Shown here: one piece after another, positions 51,683 to 63,980 of the stretch
How the letters are laid out: each line of letters opens with the position of its first letter
How positions within the stretch are numbered: the stretch's first letter is position 1
Assembly: GCF_950295315.1 (NCBI RefSeq)
Contig: NC_080168.1
Span: 66,349,254 to 66,413,253 of the forward strand
Direction of reading: 5' to 3'
Source: Erinaceus europaeus
Lineage: Eukaryota; Chordata; Mammalia; Eulipotyphla; Erinaceidae
Length of the DNA: 64,000 bases
Made by a program: the position numbers and the translations under genes
Notes under the pieces: generated by a model
Told to the model about the DNA's origin: nothing
The model's database searches: none
What the model saw: the letters and a program-made list of their open reading frames with translations, nothing else

Positions 51683-54600
51683 ATGGCACTACAATACATT
51701 AAATCCATAATATCAGTAAATGTCAATGACTTAAATTCACCCATCAAAAGGCACAGAGTGGGAGGATGGATCAAAAAACACAACCCAACCATATGCTGCT
51801 TGCAAGAATCCTACCTGACCCAACAAGACAAACACAGACTTAAAGTGAAAGGATGGAAAACTATTATACAAGCTAATGGACCACAAAAAAGGGCAGGAAC
51901 AGCCATTCTCATCTCTGACACAATAGACTTTAAATTAAATAAAGTAATAAAAGATAGGCAAGGCCATTACATAATGATTAGAGGATCAATCAACCAAGTA
52001 GATTTAACAATTATTAACATATATGCACCCAATGAGGGACCATCTAAATACATCAAACACCTACTGAAAGAACTACAAAAATACATCAATAGTAATACAA
52101 TAATAGTGGGAGACTTTAATACCCCACTCTCACACTTAGACAGATTAACGAAGCAGAGAATCAATAAAGAAACAAGAGAATTAAATGAAGAGATGGACAG
52201 ACTAGAACTCCTGGACATTTTCAGAGTTCTTCACCCCCCAAAAAACTCGAATACATATTCTTTTCAAATCCACACAACACATACTCAAGAATAGACCACA
52301 TGTTAGGCCACAAAGACAGCATCAACAAATTCAAGAGCATTGAAATCATCCCAAGTACCTTCTCAGACCACAGTGGAGTAAAGCTAACATTTAACAACAA
52401 ACAGAAAATTACTAAAAGACACAGAATTTGGAAACTAAACAACATACTGCTTAAGAGCCACTGGGTCAGAGAGACACTTAAGCAAGAAATTCAAATGTTC
52501 CTGGAAACAAACGAAAATGAAGACACAAGCTATCAAAATATTTGGGACACAGCTAAAGCAGTATTGAGTGGTAAACTTATAGCCATAGAGTCACATATTA
52601 AGAAAACAAGAAAAAAACCAAATAAACAACCTTACTGCACACCTTAAGGACTTGGAGGAAGAGGAACAAAGGAACCCTAAAGCAACCAGAAGGACAGAAA
52701 TCACTAAAATTAGAGCAGAAATTAACAACATCGAAAATAAGAGAACCATACAAAAGATCAATAAAGCCAAATGTTGGTTCTTTGAAAAATTAAACAAGAT
52801 TGACAAACCCCTAGCCAGACTCACTAAAAAAAAAGGGAGAAGACTCAAATTAATAGAATTATAAATGATAGAGGAGATATCACAGCTGACACCACAGAAA
52901 TCCAGAAAATCATGCAAAACTTCTATGAAGAACTATATGTCACCAAGCTAGAGAATCCGGAAGAAATGGAAGAATTCCTAGAAACATAAGCCCTTCCAAA
53001 ACTGAACCAAGAGGAACTACAAAACCAAAATACACCAATCACAGACAAAAGAAATCAAAATAGTTATTAAGAATCTCCCAAACAACAAAAGTCCTGGACC
53101 AGATGGTTTCACAAACGAATTCTACTAAACATTCAGGAAACAGTTAATACCTATACTTCTAAAGCTCATCCACAAGATTGAAGAAACAGGAATACTCCCT
53201 TCCACCTTCTATGAAGCCAACATCACCCTGATACCAAAAGCAGATAGGGATATAACAAAACAGGAAAACTATAGACCAATATCTCTGATGAACATAGATG
53301 CCAAAATATTAAACAAGATCCTGGCCAACCAGATACAGCAGTATATCAAAAAGATTGTTCTTCACGACCAAGTGGGATTTATCCCAGGAATGCAAGGCTG
53401 GTTTAACATACATATATCAATCAATGTTATTCACCACATCAATAAAAGCAAAACCAAACACCACATGATTATCTCAATAGATGCAGAGAAAGCCTTTAAC
53501 AAAATCCAACACCTATTCATGCTCAAAGCACTACAAAAAATGGGAATAGATGGGAAATTCCTCAAGATAGTGGAGTCCATATATAGCAAACCTACAGCCA
53601 ACATCATACTCAATGGACAGAAGCTGAAAGCATTCCCCCTTAGATTGGCGACTAGACAGGGCTGTCCACTATCACCATTACTCTTCAACATAGTATTGGA
53701 AATTCTTGCCATATCAATCAGGCAAGAGAATGAAATCAAAGGAATACATATTGGAAGGGAAGAAGTCAAGCTCTCACTATTTTGCAGATGATATGATAGT
53801 ATACATAGAAAAACCTAAAGAATCCAGCAGAAAACTACTGGAAGTTATTAGGCAATATAGCAAGGTGTCAGGCTACAAAATCAATGTACAAAAATCAGTG
53901 GCATTTCTCCATGCATACACTAAATCTGAAGAAAACATCCAGAAATCAGTCCCATTCACTGTTGCAGCAAAATCAATAAAATACCTAGGAATAAAGCTGA
54001 CCAAAGAAGTGAAAGACTTGTATACTGAAAGCTATGAGGAAATAAAACTGATACCAAGAAATGGAAAGACATTCCATGCTCATGGATTGGAAGAATAAAT
54101 ATCATCAAAATGAATATTCTCCCGAGAGCCATATACAAATTTAATGCAATACCCATCAAAGTTCCACCAAGCTTCCTTAAGAGAATAGAACAAAACCTAC
54201 AGTTATTTATCTGGAACCAGAAAACACCTAGAATTGCCAAAACCATCTTGAGGAAAAGAAACAGAAATGGAGGCATCACACTACCAGATCTCAAACTATA
54301 TTATAAGGCCATCATCATCAAAACAGCCTGGTACTGGAACAAAAATAGGCACACAGACCAGTGGAACAGAATTGAAATCCCAGAACTAAATTCCCACACC
54401 TATGAACATCTAATATTTTATAAGGGGGCCCAAAGTATTAAATGGAGGAAGGAGGCTCTCTTCAATAAATGGTGCTGGGAAAACTGGGTCGAAATATGCA
54501 GAAGAATGAAACTGAACCACCTTATCTCAACAGAAACAAAAATCAACTCCAAATGGATCAAGGACCTGGATGTTAGACCAGAAACTATCAAATACTTAGA

Positions 54601-55490
54601 GGAAAACATTGGTGGAACACTTTCCCACCAAAACCTCAAGGACATCTTTGATGAAACAAACCCAACTACAAGGAAGACTAAAGCAAAAACAAACCAATGG
54701 GACTACATCAAATTGAAAAGCTTCTGTGCAGCCAAAGAAACTATCACACAAACAAGGAGATCCCTCACAGAATGGGAGAAGTTCTTCACAGCCATACATA
54801 CATCAGAAAAGAGACTAATCACCAAAATACACAAAGAGCTCAGAAACTTAGCAACAAAAAAGCGAATGACTCCATTCAAAAACGGGCAGAAGATATGAGC
54901 AAAACATTCACTACAGAGGAGATCCAAAAGGCTAACAAACATATGAAAATTGCTGCAGGTCACTGATTGTCAGAGAAATGCAAATACAGACAACACTGAT
55001 ATACCACCTCACTCCTGTGAGAATGACATACATCAAAAAGGACACCAGCAACAAACGCTGGAGAGGCTGTGGGGACAGAGGAACCCTTCTGCACTGCTGG
55101 TGGGAATGTAAATTTATATAGCCTCTCTGGAGAGCAGTCTGAAGAACTCTCACAAGGCTAGACATGGACCTTCCATATGACCCAGTAATTCCTCTCCTGG
55201 GGATATACGCAAAGGACTCCGTAACACCCAAACAAAAAGATATGTGCACACCTATGTTTGTAGCAGCACAATTCATAATAGAACCTGGAAGCAACCCAGG
55301 TGCCCAACAACAGATGAGTGGCTGAGAAAGTGGTATATATAGACAATGGAATACTACACAGCTATTAAGAACAATGAACCCACCTTCTCTGACCCATCGT
55401 GGATGGAGCTAGAAGAAATTATGTTCAGTGAGCTAACTCAGAAAGATAAAGATGAGTATGGGATGATCCCACTCATAAACAGAAGTTGAG
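51683..55490 (+). pseudogene. L1 ORF2 remnant (endonuclease and reverse transcriptase)
   Basis: The endonuclease domain is open for 203 codons from 51683, with KRHRVGGWIKKHNPTICCLQ and IIVGDFNTPLSHLDR; SDHSG follows near 52366 in another frame. The reverse transcriptase shows [20 protein letters not shown] and [17 protein letters not shown] (from 53288). An extra T near 53780 shifts the frame just at the FADD active site. The C-terminal region from 54110 is open for 262 codons. This is the better preserved L1 of the two. Confidence 0.9.
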
Positions 55491-55699
55491 AAAGAAGAAC
55501 AGGGAAATTCAAAGTAGGAGTTGACTGAATTTGGAGTAGGGCACCAAAGAAAAAACCCTGGGTGGAAGGTGAGGGTGAATGTTCAACTTCATTGGGGGGA
55601 GGTGAGGGAAAAGGGGGTGGGATACAGTCTTTTGGTGGTGGGAATGGTGTTTATGTACACTCCTATCAATTTGCAGTCAAATAAATAACTATTTAATTA

Positions 55700-57122
55700 A
55701 TATCAGAGGGGAAAATTAATTGAATATCTCAAACTTTTAAAAGCACAGACTGAATCTTTTTTTTTTCCCCTCCAGGATTATTGCTGGGCTTGGTGCCTGC
55801 ACCATGAATCCACTGCTCCTGGAGGCCATTTTTCCCTCTTTTTGTTGCCCTTGTTGTTGTAGCCTCATTGTGGTTATTATTATTGCCATTGTTGATGTTG
55901 TTCGTTGTTGGATAGGACAGAGAGAAATGGAGAGAGGAGGGGAAGACAGGGGGAGAGAAAGATAGACACCTACAGACCTGCTTCACCGCCTGTGAAGCGA
56001 CTCCCCTGCAGGTGGGGAGCCGGGGGCTCAAACCAGGATCCTTACGCCAGTCCCTGCACTTTGTGCCACATGTGCTTAATCCACTGCGCCACTGCCCGAC
56101 CCCGAGTCTTTTTAATATATAGGCTGAGTCTTTGATATGTTGACTCTCTTAAAAGCTTAGTCCAGGGAGAACAAAAGCAACTGGTGGCATAGCTATATGC
56201 AAACATAGTCAAAGGACATGAAATATGGACCTTGCCCTCAACCTGGATCAATGATGGTAGAGAATGTTCCATCCACTGAAGGGAAGATGGACAACATACT
56301 CTATGCTACACCTGAGGAAGATGGGTCAATACTGGGGCAGCATGGAATGTTCCTACTCATGACCACAGAATGTGTGCTCAGATCTAGAGGGATGTAGAGG
56401 TCACACAGGCTCCTAAGCCAGATCACATCAAGTTGATGGGGTTTACAGTAATATTTATAACCCTTTCCCATATTAGGGAGCTACTCTCTTTCCTGATCCA
56501 ACTTTCTGGTCCTTTTCCCAGCCATAACATCATCTCCCCAGACAATAATTAGGATTCACCAGCATATCAGATTTCAAGCTCAAGGAAAAAAAATAACAAC
56601 ACTAGTATAGCTACAGGCCCTTTGAAATATAACTAAAATATGCCAACTAGCTATTTACAAAATGGAGGAACCCCCAATGCTTCACCTGCACTATTCCAGC
56701 CTTTAGGTCCATAATTGTCCAAGAGTTTGCTTGGCTTTGTATGTTAACTCTCTTTTCAGCCACCAGGTTCCAGATGCTAGCATGATGCTGACCAGACTTC
56801 CCTGGACAGACTGCCCCACCAATGTACCTTGGAGTTCTGCTTCCCCAGAGCCCTTCCCCACTAGGGAAAGAGAGACAGGCTGGGAGTATGGATCAACCTG
56901 TCAATGCCCATGTTCAGTGTGGAAGCAATTACAGAAGCCAGACCTTCAACCTTCTGTATCCCACAATGATCTTGGGTCCATACTCCCAGAAGGTTAAAGA
57001 GTAGGAAAGCTGTCAGGGGAGGGGTTGGTATATGGAGGTCTGGTGGTGGGAACTGTGTGAAGCTGTACCTCTCTTATCCTATGGTTTTGTCAATGTTTCT
57101 TTTCATAAATAAAAAAAAATAA
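55700..57122 (+). mobile_element. Dispersed retroposon, copy 5
   Basis: Starts directly after the 3' end of the 50.94-kb L1 at about ATCTCAAACTTTTAAAAGC and ends TCATAAATAAAAAAAAATA. A minus-strand SINE is inserted at 55756-56104, duplicating a GA(A/G)TCTTTTT target. It lacks the segment corresponding to 7283-8217 of copy 3. Confidence 0.85.
55756..56104 (-). mobile_element. ERI-type SINE inside the dispersed retroposon
   Basis: CCTCCAGGATTATTGCTGGG, GTTGTTGGATAGGACAGAG, ACTCCCCTGCAGGTGGGGAG, GCGCCACTGCCCGACCCC. Confidence 0.93.
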
Positions 57123-57134
57123 TAAGAAGGTCCA

Positions 57135-57332
57135 TGAAGGGCTGGGCGGTGGTGCACCCAGTTAAATGTACATATTACCAAGCACAAGGACCTGGGTTCA
57201 AGTCCCTGCTCCCCACCTGCAGGGGGTATGCTTTGCGAGCAGTGAAACAGGTCTGCAGGTATCTGTCTTACTCTCCATCTCTATCCTCCCATCCTCAAAA
57301 CTTCTTTTGGTCCTCTCTAGTAAAAATTTGAA
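57135..57332 (+). mobile_element. ERI-type SINE
   Basis: GGGCTGGGCGGTGGTGCACC, GGTTCAAGTCCCTGC, CTGCAGGGGGTATGC. It abuts the left end of the 57.3-kb L1. Confidence 0.88.
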
Positions 57333-57334
57333 AG

Positions 57335-57605
57335 AGGTCCTCTGTCATCCTTTTTGGACCTGTACTCTCCCCCACCCACCCACCCCAGAGTCTTTTACTT
57401 TGGTGCAACATGCCAATTCCAGTTCAGGTTTTACTTGTGTTTTCTCTTCTGATCTTGTTTTTCAATGTCTGCCCAAGAATGGGATCATCCCATATTCATC
57501 CTTCTGTTTCTGACTTATTTCACTTAATATGAATTTCTCAAGGTCCATCCAAGATTGGCTGAAAGCAGTGAACTCACCATTTTTAATAGCTGATTAGTAT
57601 TCCAT

Positions 57606-57656
<51 letters not shown>

Positions 57657-58662
57657 TAACTTGCACAGCCACTCATCTATTGTTGGACACCTGGGTTGCT
57701 TCCAGGTTTTGGCTATTACAAATTGTGCTGCCAAGATCATATGTATCTGTTTGAATGGGTGTGTTGGGTTCCTTAGGATCTATCCCCAGGAGAGGAATTG
57801 TAGGATCATAGGGCAGGTCCATTTCTAGCCTTGTGAGAGTTCTCCAGACTGTTCTCCACAGAGGTTGGACCAATTGACATTCCCACCAGCAGTACAGAAA
57901 GGTTCCTTTGACTCCACAACCTCTCCAGCATTTGCTGCTGTTACCTTTTCTGATGTATGACATTCTCATAGGAGTGAAGTGGTATCTCATTGTTGTCTTT
58001 ACTTGCATTTCTCTTGCAGTCAAAGACTTGGAGCATTTTTTCATGTATTTCTCAGCCTTTTGGATCTCTTCTGTGGTGAATATTCTGTCCAAGTCCTCTT
58101 CCCATTTTTGGATGGGGTTATTTGTTTTCTTGTGGTTGAATTTGGAAAGCTCTTTATATATTCTGGTTATTAGCTTTTTGTCTGATGTATGGCATGTAAA
58201 GATCTTTTCCCTTTCTGTGAGGGGTCTCTTGGTTTGGGTAGTGGTTTCTTTTGCTGTGCAGAAGCTTTTTAATTTGATGTAGTCCCATAGGTTTATACTT
58301 GCCTTAGTCTTCTTTGTAATTGGATTCATTTCACTGAAGATGACTTTAAAATTTATGCAGAAAAGGGTTCTGCCAATATTTTCCTCTAAGTATCTGATAG
58401 TTTGTGGTCTAACATCCAAGTCCTTGATCCACTTGGAATTTACTTTTGTATTTGGTGAAATACAGTGATTCAGTTTCATTCTTCTGCATGTTTCAACCCA
58501 TTGTTTCCAACACCATTTGTTGAAGAGACTTTGCTTTCCCCATTTAATAGTCTGGACACCTTTGTGAAAGCTTAGATGTCCATAGGTGTGGGTGCTTACA
58601 TCTGGGCTCTCAATTCCATTCCACTGGTCAGTGTATCTATTCATATTCCAATACAAAGCAGT
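57335..58662 (-). mobile_element. L1 ORF2 fragment, minus strand
   Basis: Minus-strand ORF2 C-terminal region, open for over 300 codons: MNPITKKTKASINLWDYIKL and [17 protein letters not shown]. The A-tail end of the element is missing at the left. An (AT)n run has expanded inside it at 57613-57654, and a minus-strand SINE adjoins at 58664. Confidence 0.85.
57613..57654. repeat. (AT)n microsatellite inside an L1
   Basis: About 21 AT units where other copies of this L1 have a short GTATATATA run (for example 43908-43920), so it expanded after insertion. Confidence 0.95.
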
Positions 58663-58663
58663 T

Positions 58664-58985
58664 TTTTTTTTTTTGCCTCCAGGGTTATTGCTGGGACTTG
58701 GTCCCTGCACTATGAATCCACTGCTCCTGGAGGCCATATTTTTGCATTTTAGTTGTCTTTGTTGTTGTTTTTGTTGTCATTATTGCTAGATAGGGCAGAG
58801 AGAAATGGAGAGGGGAAGAGAAGCCAGAGAAGGGGATAGAAGGATAGACATGTGCAGACCTGCTTCACCGCCTGTTAAGCAACCCCCTGTAGGTGGGGAG
58901 CCAGGGGCTTGAACTGGGATCCTTATGCGGTCCTTGCAGCTTCGTGCCATGTGCACTTAACCCCTGTACTACCACCCGGCCACCG
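58664..58985 (-). mobile_element. ERI-type SINE, full length
   Basis: T13, GCCTCCAGGGTTATTGCTGG, GATAGGGCAGAGAGAAATGG, CCCCTGTAGGTGGGGAGCC, CTACCACCCGGCCACC. Confidence 0.92.
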
Positions 58986-59039
58986 GGCAGTAGTCTTAAA
59001 TGCTGTTGTAGATACCGGATCCCTTCAGCAAAATCACAG

Positions 59040-59150
59040 AGGTCACATTGAGGAGTTGGCTCAGCAGCAAAGCACATGCCTTCTGCATGTGAGGTCCTGG
59101 GTGTGACAAGATGGTAGTGTGCTGTGCTGGTCTCTCTCCCAAATTAAAAA
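59040..59150 (+). mobile_element. Short SINE
   Basis: GAGGAGTTGGCTCAGCAGC and AAGCACATGCCTTCTGC, with a CTCTCCCAAATTAAAAAG end. Confidence 0.65.
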
Positions 59151-59154
59151 GCAA

Positions 59155-59540
59155 TGTATATACACACACTAGACAAACAGGGATAGAGATAATCAGTAAG
59201 GTAGAGCTCACTGTTTTTGGAAGTTAGGTCTCCCCCAAATGTTCAGACAGCCTCTTTCCATTAGGTGTGTTGCCTTGGCAATCAGGTCTAGAGTTAATTA
59301 AGGCACTGGGGACTTGAAGAGAAACTGTTACTGTTACCTTAAGGAATGAAGAGCATCCAGATTTAGGGTAATCAGCAAAAACTACCATTTTTATTGGATA
59401 AATCTGTCTGGAGATAGGGCAAACATCTGGTTTTTGTCATGTGAGTCACTCTTTGCTCATGTGAGACCCTTCCTGTCTCCTGGAAACAGAGACATAATTT
59501 ATATTCCTTTATTAAAAAATTAAATATATATGTGTACATA
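59155..59540. other. Unique intergenic sequence
   Basis: Nothing recognised except a short AT-rich run at 59518-59545. Confidence 0.5.
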
Positions 59541-59544
59541 TTAT

Positions 59545-60345
59545 TTGTTTCATTTATTTATTATTGGTTAGAAACAGAAAGAAATTGAAAGGTGAAAGGG
59601 AGATAGGGAGAGAAACAGAGAGACACCTGCAGCCCTGCTTCTCATGAAGCTTCCCCACTGCAGGTAGGAACCGGGGGCTTGAATCTGGGTTCTTGTGCAC
59701 TGTGATATGTGTGCCTAACCAGGTGTGCCATTGCCTGGACCCCATCATTTATATTCCTAATCAAAAAGATGACGTCTCAAGTTCTAGAAAAATAAAAGCA
59801 GTGCAAACAACTTTCTTTACTAAGTGGGTCATATATTTAAATTTTTTAAATACTTATTTATATTTATTTTCCCTTTTTGTTGCCCTTGTTTTCTATTGTT
59901 GTTGTAGTTATTGTTGTTGATGTTGATGTCATCATTGTTAGATAGGGCATAGAGAAAAGGAGAGAGGAGGGGAAGACAGAGGGGGAGAGAAAGAGAGACA
60001 CCTGCAGACCTGCTCCACCACCTGTGAAGTGACTCCCCTGCAGGTGAGGAGCCAGATGCTCGGACTGGGATCCTTAAGCCGGTCCTTGCGCTTTGCGCCA
60101 TGTGCGCTTAACCCTGTGTGACTCCCAAGGCTCATATTTTTAAAACTATTTATTTATTGGATAGAGACAAAAATTGAGAGAGAAGGGGGAGAGGGAGACA
60201 CACATACATCACTGCTTTACCACTTATGAAGCTTCCCCCCACCCCCGCCTGCAGGTGGGGACCAGGGGGTTTGAACCTGGGTCCTTGTGCTTAGTAATAT
60301 GTGAGCTGAACCAGTTTTGTCACCACCCAGCCCCTGGAATATGCT
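59545..60345 (-). mobile_element. Three minus-strand ERI-type SINEs
   Basis: 59545-59745 (GGGGGCTTGAATCTGGGTTC, CAGGTGTGCCATTGCC); 59835-60130 (GTTGTTGATGTTGATGTC, TCGGACTGGGATCC); 60135-60340 (TTTATTTATTGGATAGAGAC, GGTTTGAACCTGGGTCC). Confidence 0.9.
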
Positions 60346-60394
60346 AGTTTAAATGCTTATTTTTTTGTTATTTTTATATTTACTTATTTATTAA

Positions 60395-60607
60395 ATTACA
60401 CACTGATGCATGTGTGATATCAGTGCTCTTAGCCACGTTTTCATTACTTTTATTTGAGAGAGAGAGAAAGAGGACGAAATATCACAGCACCACCCCATCA
60501 TCCATGGAAGCTTCTCATGGTGCCGTGGTGCTCCCATGTGTTGGGGCTTAAACCCAGGGCTTTGTGTATGCAAAGGCACAGTGCTGTGTTGTGTGGGCTA
60601 CCTCCTG

Positions 60608-60639
<32 letters not shown>

Positions 60640-60900
60640 GTGATTCTGGGGCCTCAGGCATACATGAAGCCACTACTGAGTAATCTCCTCTTGCCATTTT
60701 TCGACTCTTTATTATAGAAAACAAGAAGGAAGGCGGGCAGAGATAAGCAGAGAAAGGAGAGACACTACAGCACTGCTTCACCATCCATGGAGTGCTCCAA
60801 GTGCTATCCATGGGGTGTCTCTGTGGCAGTGGGCTTACAGACCTTGCTGATGATCAGGTGCACCCTCTAGTGAGTGAGCTCGCTCCTGGCCCGTGGGTTA
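60395..60900 (-). mobile_element. Two diverged minus-strand SINEs around (ATT)n
   Basis: 60430-60608 (GAGAGAGAGAAAGAGGACG, GGGGCTTAAACCCAGGGC) and 60700-60897 (CACTACAGCACTGCTTCACC, GAGTGAGCTCGCTCCTGGCCC). Confidence 0.7.
60609..60639 (+). repeat. (ATT)n microsatellite
   Basis: Ten TTA units between two minus-strand SINE segments. Confidence 0.95.
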
Positions 60901-61104
60901 TAGTGTGCCGCAATAGCATGCATGATTGTGGGGTGACTCAAAGTATCTGAAGCTAGAACAATGAATAATAACGACCCTAGCCTTAAGAAACTCAGGATGG
61001 TTTACACCAACTTTTTCTTCTAAAGATGAATAGTAAGTAGTGAAGCCCTGCCCATTGGATCTCTTGTCTCTTATTAGTTCTTTCTTTCTCACTTTAATTA
61101 TTTA

Positions 61105-61605
61105 TATATCCTATTATTTATTTATTTATTTTTACCAGGGCACCACTCAGCTCTGGTTTATGGTGGTGTGAGGGACTTTGGAGCCTCCAGCATGAGAGAC
61201 TCTTTGTATAATCACTATGCTATCTTCCCTGTCCTTATTTCAAGATAAAGGATTTTTTTTCTGACCCCAGGGTTGTCTCAGGGGCTTAGTGCCTGCACTA
61301 CAAATTCAGTGTTCCTGGAGGCCATTTTTCCCATTTTTTTGACCTTGTTGTTATGCTTGTAGTTGTAGTTATTATTATTGTTGTCATTGCTTTTGTTGTT
61401 GTTGGATAGGCCAGAGAAGTTGAGAGAGGAGGGGAAGATAGAGAGGAGGAGAGAAAGATAGACACCTACAGACCTGTGTAGTGCCACTTGTGAAGTGACC
61501 CCCTGCTGGTGGGGAGCCCAGGGCTCAAACCAGGATCCTTACTCCAGTCCTTGTGCTGTGTGCCATGTGTGCTTAACCCTCTGTGCTACCGCCTGGCTAC
61601 CAGAA
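61105..61605 (-). mobile_element. Short SINE and ERI-type SINE
   Basis: 61105-61240 short (GCACCACTCAGCTCTGGTTTA; lacks the B-box part); 61255-61605 ERI-type (CCAGGGTTGTCTCAGGGGCT, GTTGTTGGATAGGCCAGAG, TGTGCTACCGCCTGGC). Confidence 0.9.
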
Positions 61606-61809
61606 AGATAGATTTTTCAAGGAAGACTGAGCAAGCAAAACTTGTGTATTCAGATCGGTTGGTGGAGAGGAATGGGCATGCTATACTCACCAGGGGCAAC
61701 ATTGAACTGAAAGAACCATGGATATTTAACTAAAGCAGAAAGGCTAGGGCAAGGGATTATAGTCAGTGGTTAGGTATGAAGGATGGAGCTTGGTCTGAAA
61801 TGGAACAAA

Positions 61810-62220
61810 CAAAGGCTTCACCACTTGTGAAGTGACACCCACCCCCACTCCCCGGAGATGGGGGCCAGGAGCTTGAACCTGGTTCATTGTGCATAATAGC
61901 ATCTGTGTTAACATGAGAGTCTAGGGCCCAGCCATTCATCTGATAGCAGATTCAAGTTATTCCAGGTCTTTTGTTTGTCCAGCCTTGTTATTGGCTCTTA
62001 GGAATTGCTTACATGTTTGTGGTTATTAAGTTTGCACATACTTCAGGTCACACTAACACTAACATGTCTAAGACTTAGACTCTGAAGACTGCAAACTAAG
62101 TTATCCACAGGTGGATGAGTTGCAGAGCATCTGGAAACATTTCACAATATTAACTAATAAGGGAGAATGAAAGCAAGTGAACTAAGCATCCAGTTGAACT
62201 CAAAGATAAACAAAATATAG
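61810..62220. other. SINE fragment and unique sequence
   Basis: 61810-61935 is a minus-strand SINE head (GGCTTCACCACTTGTGAAGT, GAGCTTGAACCTGG). 61940-62220 has no recognised feature. Confidence 0.6.
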
Positions 62221-62221
62221 G

Positions 62222-62850
62222 GGGGTGGGCAGTAGCGCAGTGGGTTAAGTACACATGGCGCAAAGTGCAAGGATGAGCATTAGGATCCTGGTTTGAGCCC
62301 CTGGCTCCCCACTTGAAAGGGGGATCACTTCACAAGCAGTGCAGCCTGTCTGCAGGTATTTATCTTTCTTTCCCCCTCTTTGTCTTCCCCTTCTCTCGAA
62401 TTCTCTCTGTCCTTTCCAACAACAACAGCAGTAGCAACAACAACAACAACAACAAGGGCAACAAAATGGGAAAAATGGCCTCCAGGAGCAGTGGATTCAT
62501 AGTGCAGGTACCTAGCCCCAGCAATGACCCTGGGAACAAAAAAAAAAGATAAACAAAATGTTAAACAGCAGTAGATGTCAAAATTATCTGATCAAAGTAG
62601 AAAAAATAAAAGGCTTACGTAGTCTTAAGAGTTGGTTGTGGGGCCAGGTGTTGGTGTAGCTGGTTGAGTGCACCTGTTACTGTGCACAAAAACCCGGGTT
62701 CATAACTCCCAGTCCCCACTTACAGAGGGAAAACTTCATGAGTGCTAAAGCAAGGTTGTAGGTGTCCTTCTTCATATTTATCTCCTCTCCCCTCTCAATT
62801 TCTCTCTGTCTATAATCAATAAATAAAATGTTTTTAAAAAAGAGTTGTTA
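62222..62850 (+). mobile_element. Two plus-strand ERI-type SINEs
   Basis: 62222-62550 (GGGCAGTAGCGCAGTGGGTT, GGTTTGAGCCCCTGGC, AATGGCCTCCAGGAGCAGTG) and 62640-62845 (GGGGCCAGGTGTTGGTGTAG, an AATCAATAAATAAAATG tail). Confidence 0.9.
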
Positions 62851-62854
62851 AATG

Positions 62855-63310
62855 CTTTGCTAATTATTAAGAAAAAGCAAAAATGTATTTGATACAGTAA
62901 CCTGGAAATTCTAGATAAGACAGACTTCTTGTTTCAAGGAACTGCCATTTGCCAAAATTGTTCCCAAAGAAACAGAAAGTTTAAACAAATGTGTTGCCAT
63001 GAAAGAAAGCATAAAGAGCTATACTGCAAAAGATACACAGGACTCAGATGTTTTCATTGGTGGTTATGTTGCACCTTTAAGGAACAGAGAATTCCACAAC
63101 AACCTGGGTTTTCCCAGTGTGTAGAAAAAAGCATTCTCCTGGGCCAGCAAAACAACTCACTTGGATAGTACACGGCTTTGCCCCATGTGCGACCTAGATG
63201 CCAGTTTGACCCCTGACACATTGAAGAAACTTCAGTGCTATGCTGGTGCTCATGTGGGTGGCCTCGCAACAGAGGTAAGCCACTGGCTTTCCCGTCACTG
63301 ATTCTAGGGA
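62855..63310. other. Mostly unique sequence with a short SINE
   Basis: A cysteine-rich frame at 62929-63168 (CCHERKHKELYC) is not recognised as any family. 63140-63250 is a short SINE (GGCCAGCAAAACAACTCAC, CCAGTTTGACCCCTGACAC). Confidence 0.45.
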
Positions 63311-63313
63311 TCA

Positions 63314-63980
63314 TGTGATGCAGGAGAAATTCAAGTATGAACTTCCAATTTATTCAGAGAAAGGGAAAAGCTTATATAGCAAAGTGAAACAAAGAACATT
63401 TTTCACATATGTCAGTAATCATAGGTTTTCAAAAGGTCAGTACCCCTATGGTGGGGAGGGCTAGGAATGACGAGAATTGATGAGATACCAAAAGGTCAAG
63501 GCAATTAATTTCCATGAAGCAAGAGATGTTAATTATCTAATGGTATTAAGAAAAACATGGTGGTTAAACCAGTAGAGTGAGATAAAGCAGCGAAGGGCAG
63601 AGTTTGATGTAAATCATGGTGATCAAAGAATCTGGGAAGTGAGGTGTGGTGGTCTCATTGTTAAGTTACTGGCAAGGCAGTGTGATGAAGTATACTTTGT
63701 ATGTGATCAAAAGATGGTGAACTTATAGTGAACATAGTGAATGCTTGCTTGCAAGCAGGCAAGCATTTGGTCTGCAGCAGGGGAATGAGTTAAGTGTGAG
63801 AGGTTGCAGGCCTCTGTGAAGCCCGGGAAATTGACAAGGGGAAACTGAGTCAGAAAAGCATTTCCCTCCAAGCTCTATCCTCGAAAGGGAGAGACTGACA
63901 GGTGGGGTGTCTTTTCAGACTTTCATCTCAAGGATAGGGGAGTTCCCCTATGCTCTACCATGTTTTCACATAATCCCACA
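63314..63980 (-). repeat. Solo LTR, minus strand
   Basis: On the minus strand it begins TGTGGGATTATGTG and ends CTGCATCACA, forming TGTG/CACA ends. It has TTGCTATATAAGC (TATA box) and TCTGAATAAATTGG (polyadenylation signal). No internal viral region lies to its right before the window ends. Confidence 0.65.

Larger units (their letters stand above)
50943..55695 (+). mobile_element. L1 retrotransposon with most of ORF1 deleted
   Basis: Starts GAGGGGGCGGAGCCAAGATG, the YY1-type L1 5' end, then within about 200 bp reaches the C-terminal half of ORF1, so the coiled coil and N-terminus are missing. ORF2 follows. The 3' region differs from the other L1s here: it ends TTTGGTGGTGGGAATGGTG, then ATCAATTTGCAGTCAAATAA and a short A/T tail. 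No target duplication was found. Confidence 0.88.

Noticed and set aside
57673..58737. 354-codon minus-strand frame as a host gene
   Set aside because: L1 ORF2 C-terminal region, truncated, with its N-terminal end read through an adjoining SINE.
62929..63168. Cysteine/histidine-rich 79-codon frame
   Set aside because: The Cys/His spacing does not fit a zinc-finger pattern, and it runs into a SINE.
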